Below, piece by piece: positions 16,695-27,950 of a stretch of DNA of 64,000 nt (its first letter is position 1; the number at the start of each line of letters is the position of its first letter). The stretch is from Thermosynechococcaceae cyanobacterium Okahandja (GTDB lineage: Bacteria; Cyanobacteriota; Cyanobacteriia; Thermosynechococcales; Thermosynechococcaceae): NCBI GenBank assembly GCA_041530395.1, contig CP136945.1, positions 558,001 to 622,000 on the forward strand, given 5' to 3'. The notes below the pieces were generated by a model that worked only from the letters and a program-made list of their open reading frames with translations, did no database searches and was not told where the DNA came from. The translations under genes and the position numbers were made by a program.

Positions 16695-19600
16695 ATGCAA
16701 CAATCCTCTCTGTTTTCCCCGGCCAACTCCCCCGCCTTAAATCATGGTTATCATGGTCAACCATGGCTTGTGGAAGAGCGAGATGCCTGTGGGGTTGGTT
16801 TTGTGGCGCACCGCAAGGGAGTGGCCAGCCACCGGATCATTGAGCAGGCACTGGAGGGTCTGACCTGTCTAGAGCATCGGGGCGGCTGTAGTGCCGATCG
16901 CGACTCTGGCGACGGCGCAGGCATTATGACCGCCATTCCGTGGGAGCTGTTACCGGAGTTTGGCATTCCCCGGCAGCGGATTGGGGTAGCCATGATCTTT
17001 TTGCCCCAAGGGGCGGCCACGGCTGCCGCAAAGGCCATTGTCGAGCGGGTGCTCAGCGAGAACGAGCTACGCCTGCTCGGCTGGCGCACGGTACCGGTGA
17101 ATGGGGATGTGTTAGGGGTACAAGCTAAGCAAAATCAACCCCAAATTGAGCAACTGTTCGTGGCCTCCAGCAAAGCGGTGGGGGATGAGCTAGAGCGGCA
17201 GCTATACCTAGCTCGCAAGCGGATTGAGCGTGCCGTGACCCAAAGCAGCGCCGAGTGGCAGCACGACTTTTACATCTGTTCCTTTTCGACCCGCACGATT
17301 GTCTATAAGGGGATGGTGCGCTCCGTGGTCTTGGCGCAGTTTTACGATGACCTGCGCAACCCCAACTACGTCAGTCCCTTTGCCCTCTACCATCGCCGCT
17401 TTAGCACGAATACCATGCCGAAGTGGCCCCTAGCACAACCGATGCGCATGCTGGGGCACAACGGTGAAATTAATACCCTCTTGGGGAATATCAACTGGAT
17501 GCGGGCACGGCAGTCGCAGCTTGCCCATCCCTACTGGCAAGATGCCTTTGCCGACTTGACCCCCGTGGTGAATGCTGAAAACAGTGACTCGGCAAACCTT
17601 GATAATGTTCTCGAGCTACTGGTGCAGTCGGGTCGCCAGCCCCTACACGCCATGATGATGCTGGTGCCGGAAGCTTACCAAAACCAGCCGGGCTTAGACG
17701 ACCATCCGGAAGTGGTGGACTTTTACGAGTACTACAGCGGCATTCAGGAAGCGTGGGATGGCCCAGCTTTGGTGGCCTTTTCCGACGGCAAAATTGTGGG
17801 TGCCACCCTAGATCGCAATGGTTTGCGCCCCGCCCGCTACACACTCACCAGCGATGACTTGGTAATTGTTTCCTCAGAAGCTGGCAGCATCCACATCCCC
17901 GCAGAAATGGTTCTTGAAAAAGGGCGGCTGGGTCCCGGGCAGATGATTGCCGTTGACCTAGAGCACCAAGAACTGCTCACCAACTGGGAAATTAAACAGC
18001 GGGTGGCGCAGCAGCAGCCCTACGGCGAGTGGCTGAAAACCTATCGCCAAGAGCTGACCCCCCAGCCCTACTGGGAAGAGCCACAACTAGAGAGCCACAC
18101 CTGCCTACAGCAGCAAACCGCCTTTGGCTTTAGTGCCGAAGATGTGGAAATGATTATTGAGGCCATGGCCAAGGACGGCAAAGAACCCACCTTTTGTATG
18201 GGGGATGACATTCCCTTGGCGGTGCTGTCCTCCCAGCCCCATCTGCTGTACGACTACTTTAAGCAGCGCTTTGCCCAAGTGACGAACCCGCCCATTGATC
18301 CGCTGCGGGAAAAACTGGTGATGTCGCTGGTGACCCGCCTAGGCGCTCGTGGCAATTTACTGGTGGAATCGCCGGAGGATGCACGGCTTTTACAACTCAA
18401 CTCGCCGCTAATTAATGAGGCGGAACTAGCGGAAATTCTCAAGGCACCTTTTGGCGCGGTGCGGCTTTCCACTCAGTTTGCCATCGATCAAGGCCCCGCG
18501 GGGCTAGAAGCCGCGGTCAACCGTCTCTGCGAGCAGGCAGCAACGGCAGTTCAGTCCGGGTCAGCCATTCTTGTCCTGAGCGATCGCCACAATCAAGCGG
18601 GCGAGTTACAGATGGTGGCGGCAGACACGTCTTATATTCCACCCTTGCTGGCGGTGGGGGCGGTGCACCATCACCTCATTGCCCGCGGCATTCGGCGGCG
18701 GGTGTCACTGGTGGTCGAAACAGCCCAGTGCTGGAGTACCCATCATTTTGCCTGTCTGATTGGCTACGGCGCGGGGGCGGTGTGCCCGTATCTGACGTGG
18801 GAAACGATCCGCCAGTGGTGGCACAGCGATCGCACCCAAAACCTGATGGCCAAGGGCAAGCTGGCCAACATTGACCTGCAAACGGCTCAGGCCAACTACC
18901 GTAAAGCCATTGAAGAGGGGTTACTAAAAATCCTATCTAAGATGGGCATTTCCCTAATTGCCAGCTATCGCGGTGCCCAAATTTTTGAGGCGATCGGCAT
19001 TGGGGATGACCTCCTCAACAAAGCCTTTATCGGCACCACATCGCGGGTGGGGGGTCTAACCCTGCGGGATTTAGCCCAAGAGACCATTCGCTTCCACCAC
19101 AAAGCCTTCCCGGAACTCACCAGCAAAAAGCTGGAAAACTTTGGCTTTGTTCAGTTCCGGCCGGGGGGTGAGTACCACATGAATAACCCGGAAATGGCCA
19201 AGGCGCTGCACAAGGCCGTGGCGGCCAACAGCTACGACCACTACCAAGTCTATCGGCAGCAGTTGACGGGTCGTCCCCCTACCGCCCTGCGGGATTTACT
19301 CGAGTTCCAGAGCGATCGCCCCCCGATTCCCTTAGAGGCGGTAGAACCGGCCAGCGAGATTGTCAAGCGCTTCTGCACCGGCGGCATGTCCTTGGGTGCC
19401 CTTTCCCGCGAAGCCCATGAGGTGTTAGCGATCGCCATGAATCGCCTAGGGGGCAAATCCAACTCCGGGGAAGGGGGGGAAGATCCGGTGCGCTTCCAAA
19501 TCCTCACCGATGTGGACGCGGAGGGGCGTTCTCCCCAACTGCCGCATCTGCGGGGATTGCGCAACGGCGATACCGCTAGCTCCGCCATTAAACAGGTGGC

Positions 19601-21332
19601 CTCCGGTCGCTTTGGGGTGACCCCAGAATACCTCACCCATGCCCAACAAATTGAAATTAAAATTGCCCAAGGCGCAAAACCCGGCGAAGGCGGACAACTG
19701 CCGGGCACCAAAGTTAGCCCCTACATTGCCATGCTGCGGCGCTCTAAGCCCGGGGTGTCCCTGATTTCACCGCCACCCCACCACGACATTTACTCCATTG
19801 AAGATTTGGCGCAACTCATTTTTGATCTGCACCAGATTAATCCCCAAGCCCAAGTCTCGGTCAAACTGGTGGCGGAAATTGGCATCGGAACCATTGCCGC
19901 AGGGGTGGCCAAAGCCAACGCCGATGTCATTCAAATTTCCGGTCACGATGGTGGCACCGGTGCCTCTCCCTTGAGTTCGATTAAACACGCGGGTAGCCCG
20001 TGGGAATTGGGTCTGACGGAGGTTCACCGTGTCCTGCTGGAAAATCAACTGCGCGATCGCGTCGTGCTGCGGGTGGATGGCGGCCTCAAGTGCGGCTGGG
20101 ATGTGGTCATGGGCGCGCTGATGGGGGCAGAAGAATTTGGCTTTGGCTCCGTGGCCATGATTGCCGAAGGCTGCATTATGGCACGCATTTGCCACACCAA
20201 TAACTGTCCGGTGGGGGTAGCCACCCAAAAAGAAGACCTACGCCAGCGCTTCCCAGGGTTGCCTGAGCACGTTGTGAACTTCTTCCTGTTTATTGCCGAA
20301 GAGGTGCGCTCAATTCTGGCGCAGCTTGGCTATACTTCGTTGCGGGACGTGGTGGGCCGTGCGGATCTGCTGACTCCCCGCTCCGATCTGCACCTCGCAA
20401 AAACCGCTCCCCTCAACCTAGACTGCTTAACCAAGTTGCCCGACACCCGTAGCGATCGCCGCTGGTTAGAGCACGAAACCGTCCATAGCAACGGTCCGGT
20501 GCTAGACGACCAGATTTTGGCTCGCCCGGAAGTACAGGCCGCCATCAGCAAGCAACAAACCGTTGAGCTGACTCTGCCCATTGTCAACACCGATCGCACC
20601 GTGGGGGCACGCATTGCGGGTGCCATTGCCAAACAGTACGGCAATACCGGCTTTGAAGGCCAAATTACGCTTCATTTCCATGGCAGCGCTGGCCAGAGCT
20701 TTGGTGCCTTTAACTTGCCGGGGATGATCCTGCACCTGACCGGCGAGGCCAACGACTACGTGGGCAAAGGGATGCACGGTGGTGAACTGATCATTAAGCC
20801 GCCTGCCAACGCCCCCTACACTGCCGAGGCTAACGTCATTATTGGCAACACCTGTCTGTACGGTGCCACCGGCGGCGTACTTTTTGCCAATGGTCGGGCG
20901 GGTGAGCGCTTTGCGGTGCGCAACTCCAAAGCCCAAGCCGTGGTGGAAGGCACAGGGGATCACTGCTGTGAGTACATGACCGGTGGTGTGGTGGTGGTCT
21001 TGGGCACCACAGGACGCAATGTTGGAGCCGGTATGACCGGTGGTTTGGCCTACATTCTCGATGAAGTGGGCACATTCCCGGCCAAGGTAAATCCCGAAAT
21101 TGTTCGCATTCAGCGGGTCACCTCCGCCATTGGCGCGGCGCAACTGCGGCAACTGATTACGGCGCATCGCGAGCGCACGGGTAGCCCGAAAGCAGCGCTA
21201 ATTCTGGAGCAGTGGGAGTCCTACTTGCCCCTGTTCTGGCAGGTGGTGCCCCCCTCGGAAGCCAACAGCCCGGAAGTGGTGGGTGAGACACCGGTGGATG
21301 CTCCGGATAAAGTTTTAAGCCCTCTCTCCTAG
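16695..21332 (+). CDS. gltS: Ferredoxin-dependent glutamate synthase
   Basis: Fd-GOGAT makes two glutamates from glutamine and 2-oxoglutarate with photosynthetic ferredoxin, the second step of ammonium assimilation. 1545 residues. The N-terminal glutaminase nucleophile is Cys32 in [11 protein letters not shown], exposed after propeptide cleavage. The FMN-binding synthase domain spans about 830-1230, with [19 protein letters not shown] and [12 protein letters not shown]. The 3Fe-4S cysteines are 1160, 1166 and 1171 in [16 protein letters not shown]. The C-terminal beta-helix has GATGG repeats. No NADPH small subunit is nearby, consistent with the ferredoxin form. Its TAG interlocks with the stop of the convergent amine oxidase. 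Confidence 0.97.
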   Translation: MQQSSLFSPANSPALNHGYHGQPWLVEERDACGVGFVAHRKGVASHRIIEQALEGLTCLEHRGGCSADRDSGDGAGIMTAIPWELLPEFGIPRQRIGVAMIFLPQGAATAAAKAIVERVLSENELRLLGWRTVPVNGDVLGVQAKQNQPQIEQLFVASSKAVGDELERQLYLARKRIERAVTQSSAEWQHDFYICSFSTRTIVYKGMVRSVVLAQFYDDLRNPNYVSPFALYHRRFSTNTMPKWPLAQPMRMLGHNGEINTLLGNINWMRARQSQLAHPYWQDAFADLTPVVNAENSDSANLDNVLELLVQSGRQPLHAMMMLVPEAYQNQPGLDDHPEVVDFYEYYSGIQEAWDGPALVAFSDGKIVGATLDRNGLRPARYTLTSDDLVIVSSEAGSIHIPAEMVLEKGRLGPGQMIAVDLEHQELLTNWEIKQRVAQQQPYGEWLKTYRQELTPQPYWEEPQLESHTCLQQQTAFGFSAEDVEMIIEAMAKDGKEPTFCMGDDIPLAVLSSQPHLLYDYFKQRFAQVTNPPIDPLREKLVMSLVTRLGARGNLLVESPEDARLLQLNSPLINEAELAEILKAPFGAVRLSTQFAIDQGPAGLEAAVNRLCEQAATAVQSGSAILVLSDRHNQAGELQMVAADTSYIPPLLAVGAVHHHLIARGIRRRVSLVVETAQCWSTHHFACLIGYGAGAVCPYLTWETIRQWWHSDRTQNLMAKGKLANIDLQTAQANYRKAIEEGLLKILSKMGISLIASYRGAQIFEAIGIGDDLLNKAFIGTTSRVGGLTLRDLAQETIRFHHKAFPELTSKKLENFGFVQFRPGGEYHMNNPEMAKALHKAVAANSYDHYQVYRQQLTGRPPTALRDLLEFQSDRPPIPLEAVEPASEIVKRFCTGGMSLGALSREAHEVLAIAMNRLGGKSNSGEGGEDPVRFQILTDVDAEGRSPQLPHLRGLRNGDTASSAIKQVASGRFGVTPEYLTHAQQIEIKIAQGAKPGEGGQLPGTKVSPYIAMLRRSKPGVSLISPPPHHDIYSIEDLAQLIFDLHQINPQAQVSVKLVAEIGIGTIAAGVAKANADVIQISGHDGGTGASPLSSIKHAGSPWELGLTEVHRVLLENQLRDRVVLRVDGGLKCGWDVVMGALMGAEEFGFGSVAMIAEGCIMARICHTNNCPVGVATQKEDLRQRFPGLPEHVVNFFLFIAEEVRSILAQLGYTSLRDVVGRADLLTPRSDLHLAKTAPLNLDCLTKLPDTRSDRRWLEHETVHSNGPVLDDQILARPEVQAAISKQQTVELTLPIVNTDRTVGARIAGAIAKQYGNTGFEGQITLHFHGSAGQSFGAFNLPGMILHLTGEANDYVGKGMHGGELIIKPPANAPYTAEANVIIGNTCLYGATGGVLFANGRAGERFAVRNSKAQAVVEGTGDHCCEYMTGGVVVVLGTTGRNVGAGMTGGLAYILDEVGTFPAKVNPEIVRIQRVTSAIGAAQLRQLITAHRERTGSPKAALILEQWESYLPLFWQVVPPSEANSPEVVGETPVDAPDKVLSPLS

Positions 21333-22687
21333 CGGGCTGCTAACCATGCCTTAGCGGCGCGATCGCCACTCAGGTAGGCACCATGGACAGTCGCCGGATA
21401 GCGATCGTGGGTCGCCTCTCCAGCCAAAAAGAGGCGATCGCCAATGGGTTCGCTCAGGCTCCGGTAATCTGCGGGGCTTGCTAAAGGGGGAATAAAGGAG
21501 TAAGCCCCATAGCTGAAGGGATCCTGCCCCCATCGGCTCAGGGCAAACCGGGTCGGATCAGGGATGTCCGCACCGTATAATCGGCGCAGCGTCGCCATGG
21601 CCGCCCCAATAATCTGCTGATCTGAGCGTGCCTCAAGGCGACGGCCAAAGGTTGCCGCATTAAAGGCCATTAGCAGCGGTTGCCCCGTGTAAGCGTGCAG
21701 ATTCAGCCATTCGCACCACTCCCCCTTCCGCTCAGAAATGTAGTTGAGGATCTCCACCTCTTCCCAAAAGACCGTTGGAAACTCCAGCACCACTTTGTTG
21801 AGAATGCCCATGCCTAGGCGATCAATGGCCTGTTGCGTCGGCTGGGGCAGGGGGGGATCAAAGCGAATACGACCCTTTTTAAGCACCCCTAGGGGCACCG
21901 TTACAATGACGGCCCGCCCTTGATACACTTGCTGGCCAGTTTCTACCGTGACGGCAGGGGGGGCACCATAGGAAATGCGCTGTACCGCTTGGTTGCGATA
22001 GATCGTTAACGGCTCAGGGGACTGGCTCAGGTGATCAATAATGCCGTGATACCCCTGCGGAAATAGCAGATCTTCACCCGCAAACGCCGCGTCACTGTCG
22101 AAGTGCTGATGGGATAGCTCATGAATATCAGCAGCCCGCTCGTGCTCAATCGTGGTGTTGAAGTAAAAATTTAATTCAGGGGTCAAGGGTTGGCGGCGCA
22201 TCCGCTCAAGCACCGTCTGTAGCGAGTCTGTAGGACGACTCGACTGAGCCATCACCCCCTCAAGGAGGCGATCGCCCTCCGCGTACAGAGCTTCTGTGGC
22301 TGCCTCTGCAAGAGGACGACCATCACTGTTGTAGAGGATAAGATTGTCGTAGTTCGTCTCTTGGGTGGGCACTCCTGCTGCCATTGCCAAGCGATGGATC
22401 GGATTGCCGTCGCTGCCATGGATCCAGCTTGCCCCCAAATCCACAGGCACCCTGAAGTGATTTAGCGTCCAAATGCGCCCGCCAAGGCGATCGCGTGCCT
22501 CTAGAATACACACCCGCTGCCCTGCCCCCTGAAGTCGCCGCGCTGCCGCCAGACCGGCAATCCCCGCACCCACCACAATGACATCCCATAGGCTCTGGGA
22601 GGTCACCGACCAACACTGGCTGAGGCTGACCCCTAAACCTGCCATCACCCCCTGCACAAATTGGCGGCGTTTCAAGGGGAATGGCAT
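21329..22687 (-). CDS. FAD-dependent amine oxidase, probably Tat-exported
   Basis: Flavin monoamine-oxidase family, 452 residues. The N-terminus [17 protein letters not shown] has a twin-arginine signal followed by a hydrophobic stretch, suggesting export. The FAD dinucleotide fold is [21 protein letters not shown] near residue 36, followed by [13 protein letters not shown]. The C-terminal FAD motif is [31 protein letters not shown] in the N-terminal third is typical of polyamine and monoamine oxidases. The natural amine is not evident. It ends within the last codons of Fd-GOGAT (shared CTAG) and is followed upstream by an unknown 147-residue gene only five bases away. Confidence 0.88.
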   Translation of the reverse strand: MPFPLKRRQFVQGVMAGLGVSLSQCWSVTSQSLWDVIVVGAGIAGLAAARRLQGAGQRVCILEARDRLGGRIWTLNHFRVPVDLGASWIHGSDGNPIHRLAMAAGVPTQETNYDNLILYNSDGRPLAEAATEALYAEGDRLLEGVMAQSSRPTDSLQTVLERMRRQPLTPELNFYFNTTIEHERAADIHELSHQHFDSDAAFAGEDLLFPQGYHGIIDHLSQSPEPLTIYRNQAVQRISYGAPPAVTVETGQQVYQGRAVIVTVPLGVLKKGRIRFDPPLPQPTQQAIDRLGMGILNKVVLEFPTVFWEEVEILNYISERKGEWCEWLNLHAYTGQPLLMAFNAATFGRRLEARSDQQIIGAAMATLRRLYGADIPDPTRFALSRWGQDPFSYGAYSFIPPLASPADYRSLSEPIGDRLFLAGEATHDRYPATVHGAYLSGDRAAKAWLAAR

Positions 22688-22692
22688 ACCGG

Positions 22693-23136
22693 TTAGGCCA
22701 TATTGGGGGGGATACTCAAACTACGGCGTACCTGAGCCAGCAGAGACTCACGACTCACTTCCCAGCCCCGTTCGCCATTGGGCGGCTCTAGGACAATCAG
22801 GCTATCCACCGGATCAGCCGCTAGAAGTTGGAACAGCAGTGAAATAATGGGCATTTCAGTGACCACAAGCTGACTCTCGGGGTCATTGGCAGCGGCGGCC
22901 ATGTCTGCACTGCCGTAGGCATGAATCACCACCTTTTGCTGGTAAGGGGGCTGCCGCTCCTCAAGGGTGATGACCTGCCACTGGCCATCTTCGGTTTGCA
23001 GGACGTAGTAGATGGTCTGCTGGTAGCGTTGGGCTTCTTCTAGCAGGATGGGGGCAATCGCTTGGACGGCAGCAATCGTTGCCGCGTCGTCTGGGGCGTT
23101 GGCAATTAGCTCATTAACTTGGGTGTGTAGATCCAC
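22693..23136 (-). CDS. Conserved-looking hypothetical protein, 147 aa
   Basis: Not recognised. A soluble, acidic protein with an N-terminal helical region (HTQVNELIANAPDDAATIAAVQ) and an alpha/beta central part (YYVLQTEDGQWQVITLEER), ending SLLAQVRRSLSIPPNMA. The GTG start is preceded by GAGGAGGCGTT, a near-perfect ribosome site with a four-base spacer. It lies five bases upstream of the amine oxidase ATG and 21 bases after the 123-residue membrane protein gene, so the three genes form a tight minus-strand unit. I suspect a family limited to cyanobacteria, by its composition, but cannot confirm it. Confidence 0.75.
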   Translation of the reverse strand: MDLHTQVNELIANAPDDAATIAAVQAIAPILLEEAQRYQQTIYYVLQTEDGQWQVITLEERQPPYQQKVVIHAYGSADMAAAANDPESQLVVTEMPIISLLFQLLAADPVDSLIVLEPPNGERGWEVSRESLLAQVRRSLSIPPNMA

Positions 23137-23157
23137 AACGCCTCCTCGGCAGGAAAC

Positions 23158-23529
23158 TTACTTCTTGGCTTCGAGGGCATCTAGGTCAAGGGCTTGGGAG
23201 CCACCGCTGGCCAAAATGGTTAGCAGTTTGCCCAGTTGGTACCACACTAACAGGGCAGTGGCAATGGTTAAACCAAGGGCGATCGCCATACTCAACCCCG
23301 CCGGAAAGCCATAGGTCCACAGCCCGGCGCTCAAAAATAGCCAAATCCCCAAGGAAATGCCTAAATAGGGCAACTGGAGTTGGGGACCCCGCAGTTGACC
23401 CAGAATACGGGTGGAGCGGCTGCGGTTCCAGTCCTGCACACTTTGCTTGAGGGTGGCCTCAAACGCCTTGCCACTGGTCAACCCCATAAAAATTCCGGCA
23501 AGCAGCACTACGATGGGTGGATCAAACAC
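23158..23529 (-). CDS. Hypothetical membrane protein, 123 aa
   Basis: Not recognised. Three hydrophobic segments: residues ~5-20 (IVVLLAGIFMGLTSG), ~55-75 (LGISLGIWLFLSAGLWTYGF) and ~78-97 (LSMAIALGLTIATALLVWYQLG). A charged stretch between the first two (KQSVQDWNRSRSTRILGQLRG) should face the cytoplasm, and the tail DLDALEAKK is polar. Starts with GTG. It is followed by the ABC1-kinase gene on its upstream side (47-base gap), suggesting a shared transcript from the kinase gene. The function is unknown. Confidence 0.72.
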   Translation of the reverse strand: MFDPPIVVLLAGIFMGLTSGKAFEATLKQSVQDWNRSRSTRILGQLRGPQLQLPYLGISLGIWLFLSAGLWTYGFPAGLSMAIALGLTIATALLVWYQLGKLLTILASGGSQALDLDALEAKK

Positions 23530-23576
23530 AACAATACCTGTCCTTCCTGCACAAGTTGGCTTTCGACAACCACCCC

Positions 23577-25286
23577 CTAGCGGGCAACGACCAAGGACGC
23601 TTCGTCTTTTTCCTTAGCAAGGGTCTGGGAAACAGACGCTTTGAGCGCTTCCCATGCCACATCAATGAAAAAGAGCGGTCGAAGGTCAGACTTCACCAAA
23701 TTCCAGAGCCGCTGCACTTCCTCGGTATGGAGTCGGTCGTCTTCGGTTAACGCTAGCACAATTTGTCGCCGTAGGTACTGCCCCTCCTCCGAAAATAGGT
23801 ATTGCAGACCAAGGGTAGCGGTAGGCGCAAGGTTAAAGTGATCGTCTTGGCGGGCGATCGCAATTAGGTTTTCTAGCCGTTGCCATTGCAGGCGATCGTC
23901 TTTGAAAAGCACATCCAACAGCCGTCGCCGCAGTTGGGGTGACTCCCCTTGTAACAGGCGGCGCGCCACGTAGGGATAGCTCACATTTACAATCCGAAAC
24001 TCAGGGTTCAAGCAAAGGGCAATGCCCTCTTGGGTCACCAGCGAACGGATAATCAGGGCAAACTTAGCGGGCACCCGAAATGGGTAAGCGTACATTAACT
24101 CGGAAAAGCGATCCGTAATGACCTTGAAATTAAATTCCTGCACGCTCGACCCCAGCACTTCCTCGAACACCGACTCCAGCGCAGGGATAATGGGCGTAAT
24201 GTCGGTTTCAGGGGTGAGGAACCCCAATTTAACAAAATCCGCCGCTAGTTGGTCGTAGTCCTTATTCACCAAGTGCACCACCGCATCCACAAGGGACTCC
24301 TTGGTGCTCTCCTCCAACTGATCCATCATGCCAAAGTCAATGTAGGCCATGCGCCCGTCCGCCATGGCAAACAGGTTACCCGGGTGGGGATCCGCATGGA
24401 AAAAGCCAAATTCCAGCAACTGCCGCAGACCGGAAATAACCCCAACGCGGATTAACTGATCCGGGTCAACCCCCGCCGCTAGCATACAATCGGTGCGGGT
24501 GAGCTTAATACCGTGGATCCATTCCAATGTGAGGACGTGCTGGCTGGTGAACTCCCAGTAAATTTTGGGCACTTTTACCGTTGGGTCATCGCGGAAGTTG
24601 GCGGCAAATTTTTCGGCATTGCGCCCTTCGTTCAGATAGTCAATTTCCTCAAACAGCTTGCGGCCAAACTCATCGACAATATCCCGCAGGTCGTAGCAGA
24701 GGTTCACCGGCAGCAGGGGCTTTAACCACTGCACCAGCACCCGAATTAAAAATAAATCGCGGGTAATTACCGGTAGCAGGTTAGGCCGTTGCACCTTCAC
24801 CGCCACTTCCTCGCCCGTGTGCAGCTTCGCCCGATAGACCTGCCCCAAACTGGCAGCAGCCACCGGTTGCAGCGAAAACTCGGCAAAAATATCCCCCAAA
24901 TTTAACCGTAAATCCCGCTCAATAATGGCAATGGCAATATCGTTGGGGAAGGGGGGAAGCTTATCCTGTAGCAGCGTCAGTTGATCAAGATAGGCGGGAC
25001 AAACAAGATCCGGACGGGTGGAGAGTGCCTGCCCCACTTTAATAAACGTGGGTCCCAAGCGAATGAGCAGCTTGCGCAGTTGCATAGCCCGTAGGGGCAC
25101 GTTTGCTTCCTGCTGGCCGAGCAATTTGTCCCATTGCAGCAAGAACCAAAATGTAAAGAATGATACAAGAATGTTACAGAACCGCCATGCCACTTGCCAT
25201 GGTCGAAACCGGAAGTAACGGGCGATCGCCTCGGGATCGTAGCGACGATGACCAGCACTAGGGACAGCGGACACGAGGGGAGTCAC
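23577..25286 (-). CDS. ABC1/UbiB-family atypical kinase
   Basis: Protein-kinase-like ATPase of the ABC1K (AarF/UbiB) family, which in cyanobacteria and plastids supports prenylquinone metabolism. KxGQ motif: FIKVGQALSTRPDLVCP near residue 75. The Ala-rich loop AAASLGQVYRAKLHTGEEVAVKVQRPNL replaces a Gly-rich loop. The catalytic region is FHADPHPGNLF and then YIDFGMMDQL. 569 residues with a C-terminal helical extension. Hydrophobic VSFFTFWFLLQW near residue 45 may attach it to the membrane. The start is GTG at 25286 with a weak ribosome site; no better start is seen. Confidence 0.9.
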   Translation of the reverse strand: MTPLVSAVPSAGHRRYDPEAIARYFRFRPWQVAWRFCNILVSFFTFWFLLQWDKLLGQQEANVPLRAMQLRKLLIRLGPTFIKVGQALSTRPDLVCPAYLDQLTLLQDKLPPFPNDIAIAIIERDLRLNLGDIFAEFSLQPVAAASLGQVYRAKLHTGEEVAVKVQRPNLLPVITRDLFLIRVLVQWLKPLLPVNLCYDLRDIVDEFGRKLFEEIDYLNEGRNAEKFAANFRDDPTVKVPKIYWEFTSQHVLTLEWIHGIKLTRTDCMLAAGVDPDQLIRVGVISGLRQLLEFGFFHADPHPGNLFAMADGRMAYIDFGMMDQLEESTKESLVDAVVHLVNKDYDQLAADFVKLGFLTPETDITPIIPALESVFEEVLGSSVQEFNFKVITDRFSELMYAYPFRVPAKFALIIRSLVTQEGIALCLNPEFRIVNVSYPYVARRLLQGESPQLRRRLLDVLFKDDRLQWQRLENLIAIARQDDHFNLAPTATLGLQYLFSEEGQYLRRQIVLALTEDDRLHTEEVQRLWNLVKSDLRPLFFIDVAWEALKASVSQTLAKEKDEASLVVAR

Positions 25287-25569
25287 AGCGTTTCTTTCAC
25301 CTTTTACCTGAACCCACGTTACTACAGCCGTTTCACCCTGCCATGAGTGCTTTTACGGATGCTTAGAAAGCCTAACGTAAGCAACCATCACAATTATGAG
25401 GATTTTGTTGATCCCCACCCCAGAAACGACGGGTTCTTTGGGTTGGCTGATATGGGGCACTTATATATAGTATAGAAAACTACACATTTCCCCTGCAAAA
25501 GCCAAGAATTCTTAACAAAACTTTAACTTTTCTGAGTCTAAAATCCGAGGGGGTTCTCGGTAAAATTGC

Positions 25570-26136
25570 CTACTTTGCTGGGGTGGGGGGCACCAACTCA
25601 ACATTAATTTCATTGACCGGGCGTGGCCGCAGTTCCACGGACTCGGAGCGCGGCAGCAGGTCAAAAACCTCTCGCAGGGTATCGTCAAGGGTTTCAAAGG
25701 GCACCGCGCCGACCACGTCTTGGCGGAGTTGTCCTTGGCGATCAAAAATCAGGGTCTGCGGCACCCGTCCGTTGTAGTAGTAGCCGGGGTCTGTGGCGCT
25801 AAACTCAGCCCCAAGGGGCAGGGCATCCACATCAATGGGAATGAAATCAGTCACCCGGCCATAGTAGCCCTGAAGCTGGGAAATAGTGGTAGCAAACTGT
25901 TTGCAATCGCGACTGTCGTTCACGTAGAACAGCAGCAGGGTGGCGCGATCGCTCCTTAAGGACTGGCTCAGGCTAACTTTCGGCGGCACTAAGGAACCAT
26001 TACCGCCGTAGAGGGCAAAAATGTTGCCATCGTAGCGATCATCTTGCAGCCCCGCCCAACTGCTGCCGCTAAGTAGCCCCCACACCAATACCGTCAGGCT
26101 TATCAGGGTGAGAGTGTGTGCCCACAGCCGTTTCAT
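25570..26136 (-). CDS. Lumenal/periplasmic thioredoxin-fold protein
   Basis: 188 residues with a clear N-terminal signal (hydrophobic LISLTVLVWGLLSGSSWAG), then a thioredoxin-like domain: ATLLLFYVNDSRDCKQFATTISQLQGYY with a single Cys in place of a CxxC pair, VPQTLIFDRQG with the cis-Pro element, and VGAVPFETLDDTL. The absence of the second Cys means it is unlikely to be a dithiol oxidoreductase. It resembles the cyanobacterial family that databases label a thylakoid photosystem I accumulation factor, a label I recall and cannot verify here. It is divergent from thrC, with 195 bases between them. Confidence 0.7.
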   Translation of the reverse strand: MKRLWAHTLTLISLTVLVWGLLSGSSWAGLQDDRYDGNIFALYGGNGSLVPPKVSLSQSLRSDRATLLLFYVNDSRDCKQFATTISQLQGYYGRVTDFIPIDVDALPLGAEFSATDPGYYYNGRVPQTLIFDRQGQLRQDVVGAVPFETLDDTLREVFDLLPRSESVELRPRPVNEINVELVPPTPAK

Positions 26137-26331
26137 GTATTTTCAACACTCACCAGAGATGTGCTGCCACCTGTCACTATACCATTCCTCAACACGACTA
26201 TGCCGATACTCGGTGTGGCTCTTAAAACGTAACTGAACACCCGACTGAATACCCGATAATTTTAGTCGGATATATTTGACAGGGCGATCGCCCCCTGATA
26301 GGATGGTCAGCAACTTGTCTGAAGGCCGTCC

Positions 26332-27630
26332 ATGACTGCAACCCTTACATCCGCAACCACCAACGCCTACTTCACCCACCTGCAATGCAAAGAGTGTGGT
26401 GCCGAGTATGAGCCGCAAGCCATTCACGTGTGCGAGTACTGCTTTGGTCCCCTTGAGGTCAAGTACGATCTAAGCAAGTTATCGGCAGCGGTGAGCCGCC
26501 GCGCTATTGAAGCCGGGCCCAAGTCCATCTGGCGCTATCGACCCTTTTTACCTGTTACCTCCGCCGAGCCCATTGACGTGGGGACGGGCATGACCCCCCT
26601 GCTCAAGGCCAATCGCTTAGGGCGGCGGTTAGGGCTGAAGCATCTGTACATCAAAAACGATGCGGTGAATATGCCCACCCTCAGCTTTAAGGATCGGGTG
26701 GTGTCGGTGGCGCTCACCCGGGCGCGAGAACTGGGCTTTACCACTGTCTCCTGTGCCAGTACCGGTAACTTGGCCAATTCCACCGCGGCGATCGCCGCCC
26801 ATGCGGGCTTAGACTGCTGCGTCTTCATTCCGGCAGATTTAGAAGCGGGTAAAGTCTTGGGCACCCTCATTTATGCGCCCACCCTGATGGCGGTGCAGGG
26901 CAATTACGACCAAGTCAATCGCCTGTGCTCTGAGGTGGCCAATACCCATGGCTGGGGATTTGTGAACATTAATTTGCGTCCCTACTACTCCGAAGGCTCA
27001 AAAACCCTTGGCTACGAGGTGATTGAACAGTTGGGGTGGCAGTTACCCGATCACATTGTGGCTCCCTTGGCCTCCGGCTCATTATTTACCAAAATCTATA
27101 AAGGCTTCCGCGAATTTGTCGAAGTGGGCTTAGTGGCCGACAAACCCGTGCGCTGTAGCGGTGCACAGGCAGCAGGCTGCTCCCCCATTGCTCAGGCCTA
27201 CGCTGAAGGGCGAGATTTTGTGGCACCCGTGAAGCCTAACACGATTGCTAAATCCATTGCCATCGGCAACCCCGCCGACGGGGTCTATGCCCTCGATATT
27301 GCCCGCAAAACGAACGGTGCCATTGAAGCGGTCAACGATGATGAAATTGTGGCCGGCATTAAGCTCTTGGCAGAAACCGAAGGCATTTTCACCGAAACCG
27401 CTGGCGGCACCACCATTGCCGTCCTGCAAAAACTAGTGGTCACAGGCAAGATTGACCCGGATGAGGTCACGGTGGTTTATATCACCGGCAATGGCCTAAA
27501 AACCCAAGAGGCTGTCCAAGATTATGTGGGCGAACCCCTGACCATTGAGCCGAAGCTCGCTAGCTTTGAGCGGGCATTAGAGCGCTCCCGCACCCTCGAG
27601 CGCCTCGACTGGCAACCCGTCCTCGTGTAG
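26332..27630 (+). CDS. thrC: Threonine synthase
   Basis: PLP enzyme converting O-phosphohomoserine to threonine. 432 residues. The N-terminus carries a zinc-ribbon-like pattern [10 protein letters not shown]...CEYC (residues ~19-41). PLP lysine is in [13 protein letters not shown] near residue 121, the substrate-binding [12 protein letters not shown] near 140, and [15 protein letters not shown] near 223. The C-terminal [14 protein letters not shown] is the phosphate-binding region. The downstream gene for a ubiquitin-like sulfur carrier starts 44 bases after its stop, on the same strand, an arrangement suggesting co-expression. Confidence 0.96.
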   Translation: MTATLTSATTNAYFTHLQCKECGAEYEPQAIHVCEYCFGPLEVKYDLSKLSAAVSRRAIEAGPKSIWRYRPFLPVTSAEPIDVGTGMTPLLKANRLGRRLGLKHLYIKNDAVNMPTLSFKDRVVSVALTRARELGFTTVSCASTGNLANSTAAIAAHAGLDCCVFIPADLEAGKVLGTLIYAPTLMAVQGNYDQVNRLCSEVANTHGWGFVNINLRPYYSEGSKTLGYEVIEQLGWQLPDHIVAPLASGSLFTKIYKGFREFVEVGLVADKPVRCSGAQAAGCSPIAQAYAEGRDFVAPVKPNTIAKSIAIGNPADGVYALDIARKTNGAIEAVNDDEIVAGIKLLAETEGIFTETAGGTTIAVLQKLVVTGKIDPDEVTVVYITGNGLKTQEAVQDYVGEPLTIEPKLASFERALERSRTLERLDWQPVLV

Positions 27631-27674
27631 TTTTGCCAAGCTATTGTTCTGTTGATGTTATTCCCGAGAGGTCT

Positions 27675-27950
27675 ATGGCTGTTACGGTTTTAATTCCTAC
27701 TCCCCTACAAAAGTTGACCCGCGATCAGGCCACCCTTGAGTGTCAGGCGCAGTCTATTGCCGATCTGCTAGAAAAGCTCGAGCAAGACTGCCCCGGCATT
27801 AAAGGCCGTCTGTGTGATGACAACGGCCAATTGCGGCGATTTGTAAATTTTTATGTCAACAATGAAGACATTCGTTTCCTCAACGGCATTGAAACCCCCC
27901 TCAACGATGGGGATGAAGTGAGTATTATTCCGGCCATTGCTGGCGGTTAA
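27675..27950 (+). CDS. MoaD/ThiS-family ubiquitin-like sulfur carrier
   Basis: A 91-residue beta-grasp protein ending in Gly-Gly (IIPAIAGG), the hallmark of sulfur carriers that are adenylated and thiocarboxylated at the C-terminus. DRQATLECQ-like sheet residues, [17 protein letters not shown] helix, and [18 protein letters not shown]-type strands fit the family. The ATG at 27675 was chosen over upstream in-frame starts because GAGAGG precedes it. Next to thrC it resembles CysO-type carriers of sulfide incorporation rather than the molybdopterin MoaD, but no cysM or Mpn-domain protease is beside it here. Which pathway it serves is inferred only. Confidence 0.88.
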   Translation: MAVTVLIPTPLQKLTRDQATLECQAQSIADLLEKLEQDCPGIKGRLCDDNGQLRRFVNFYVNNEDIRFLNGIETPLNDGDEVSIIPAIAGG

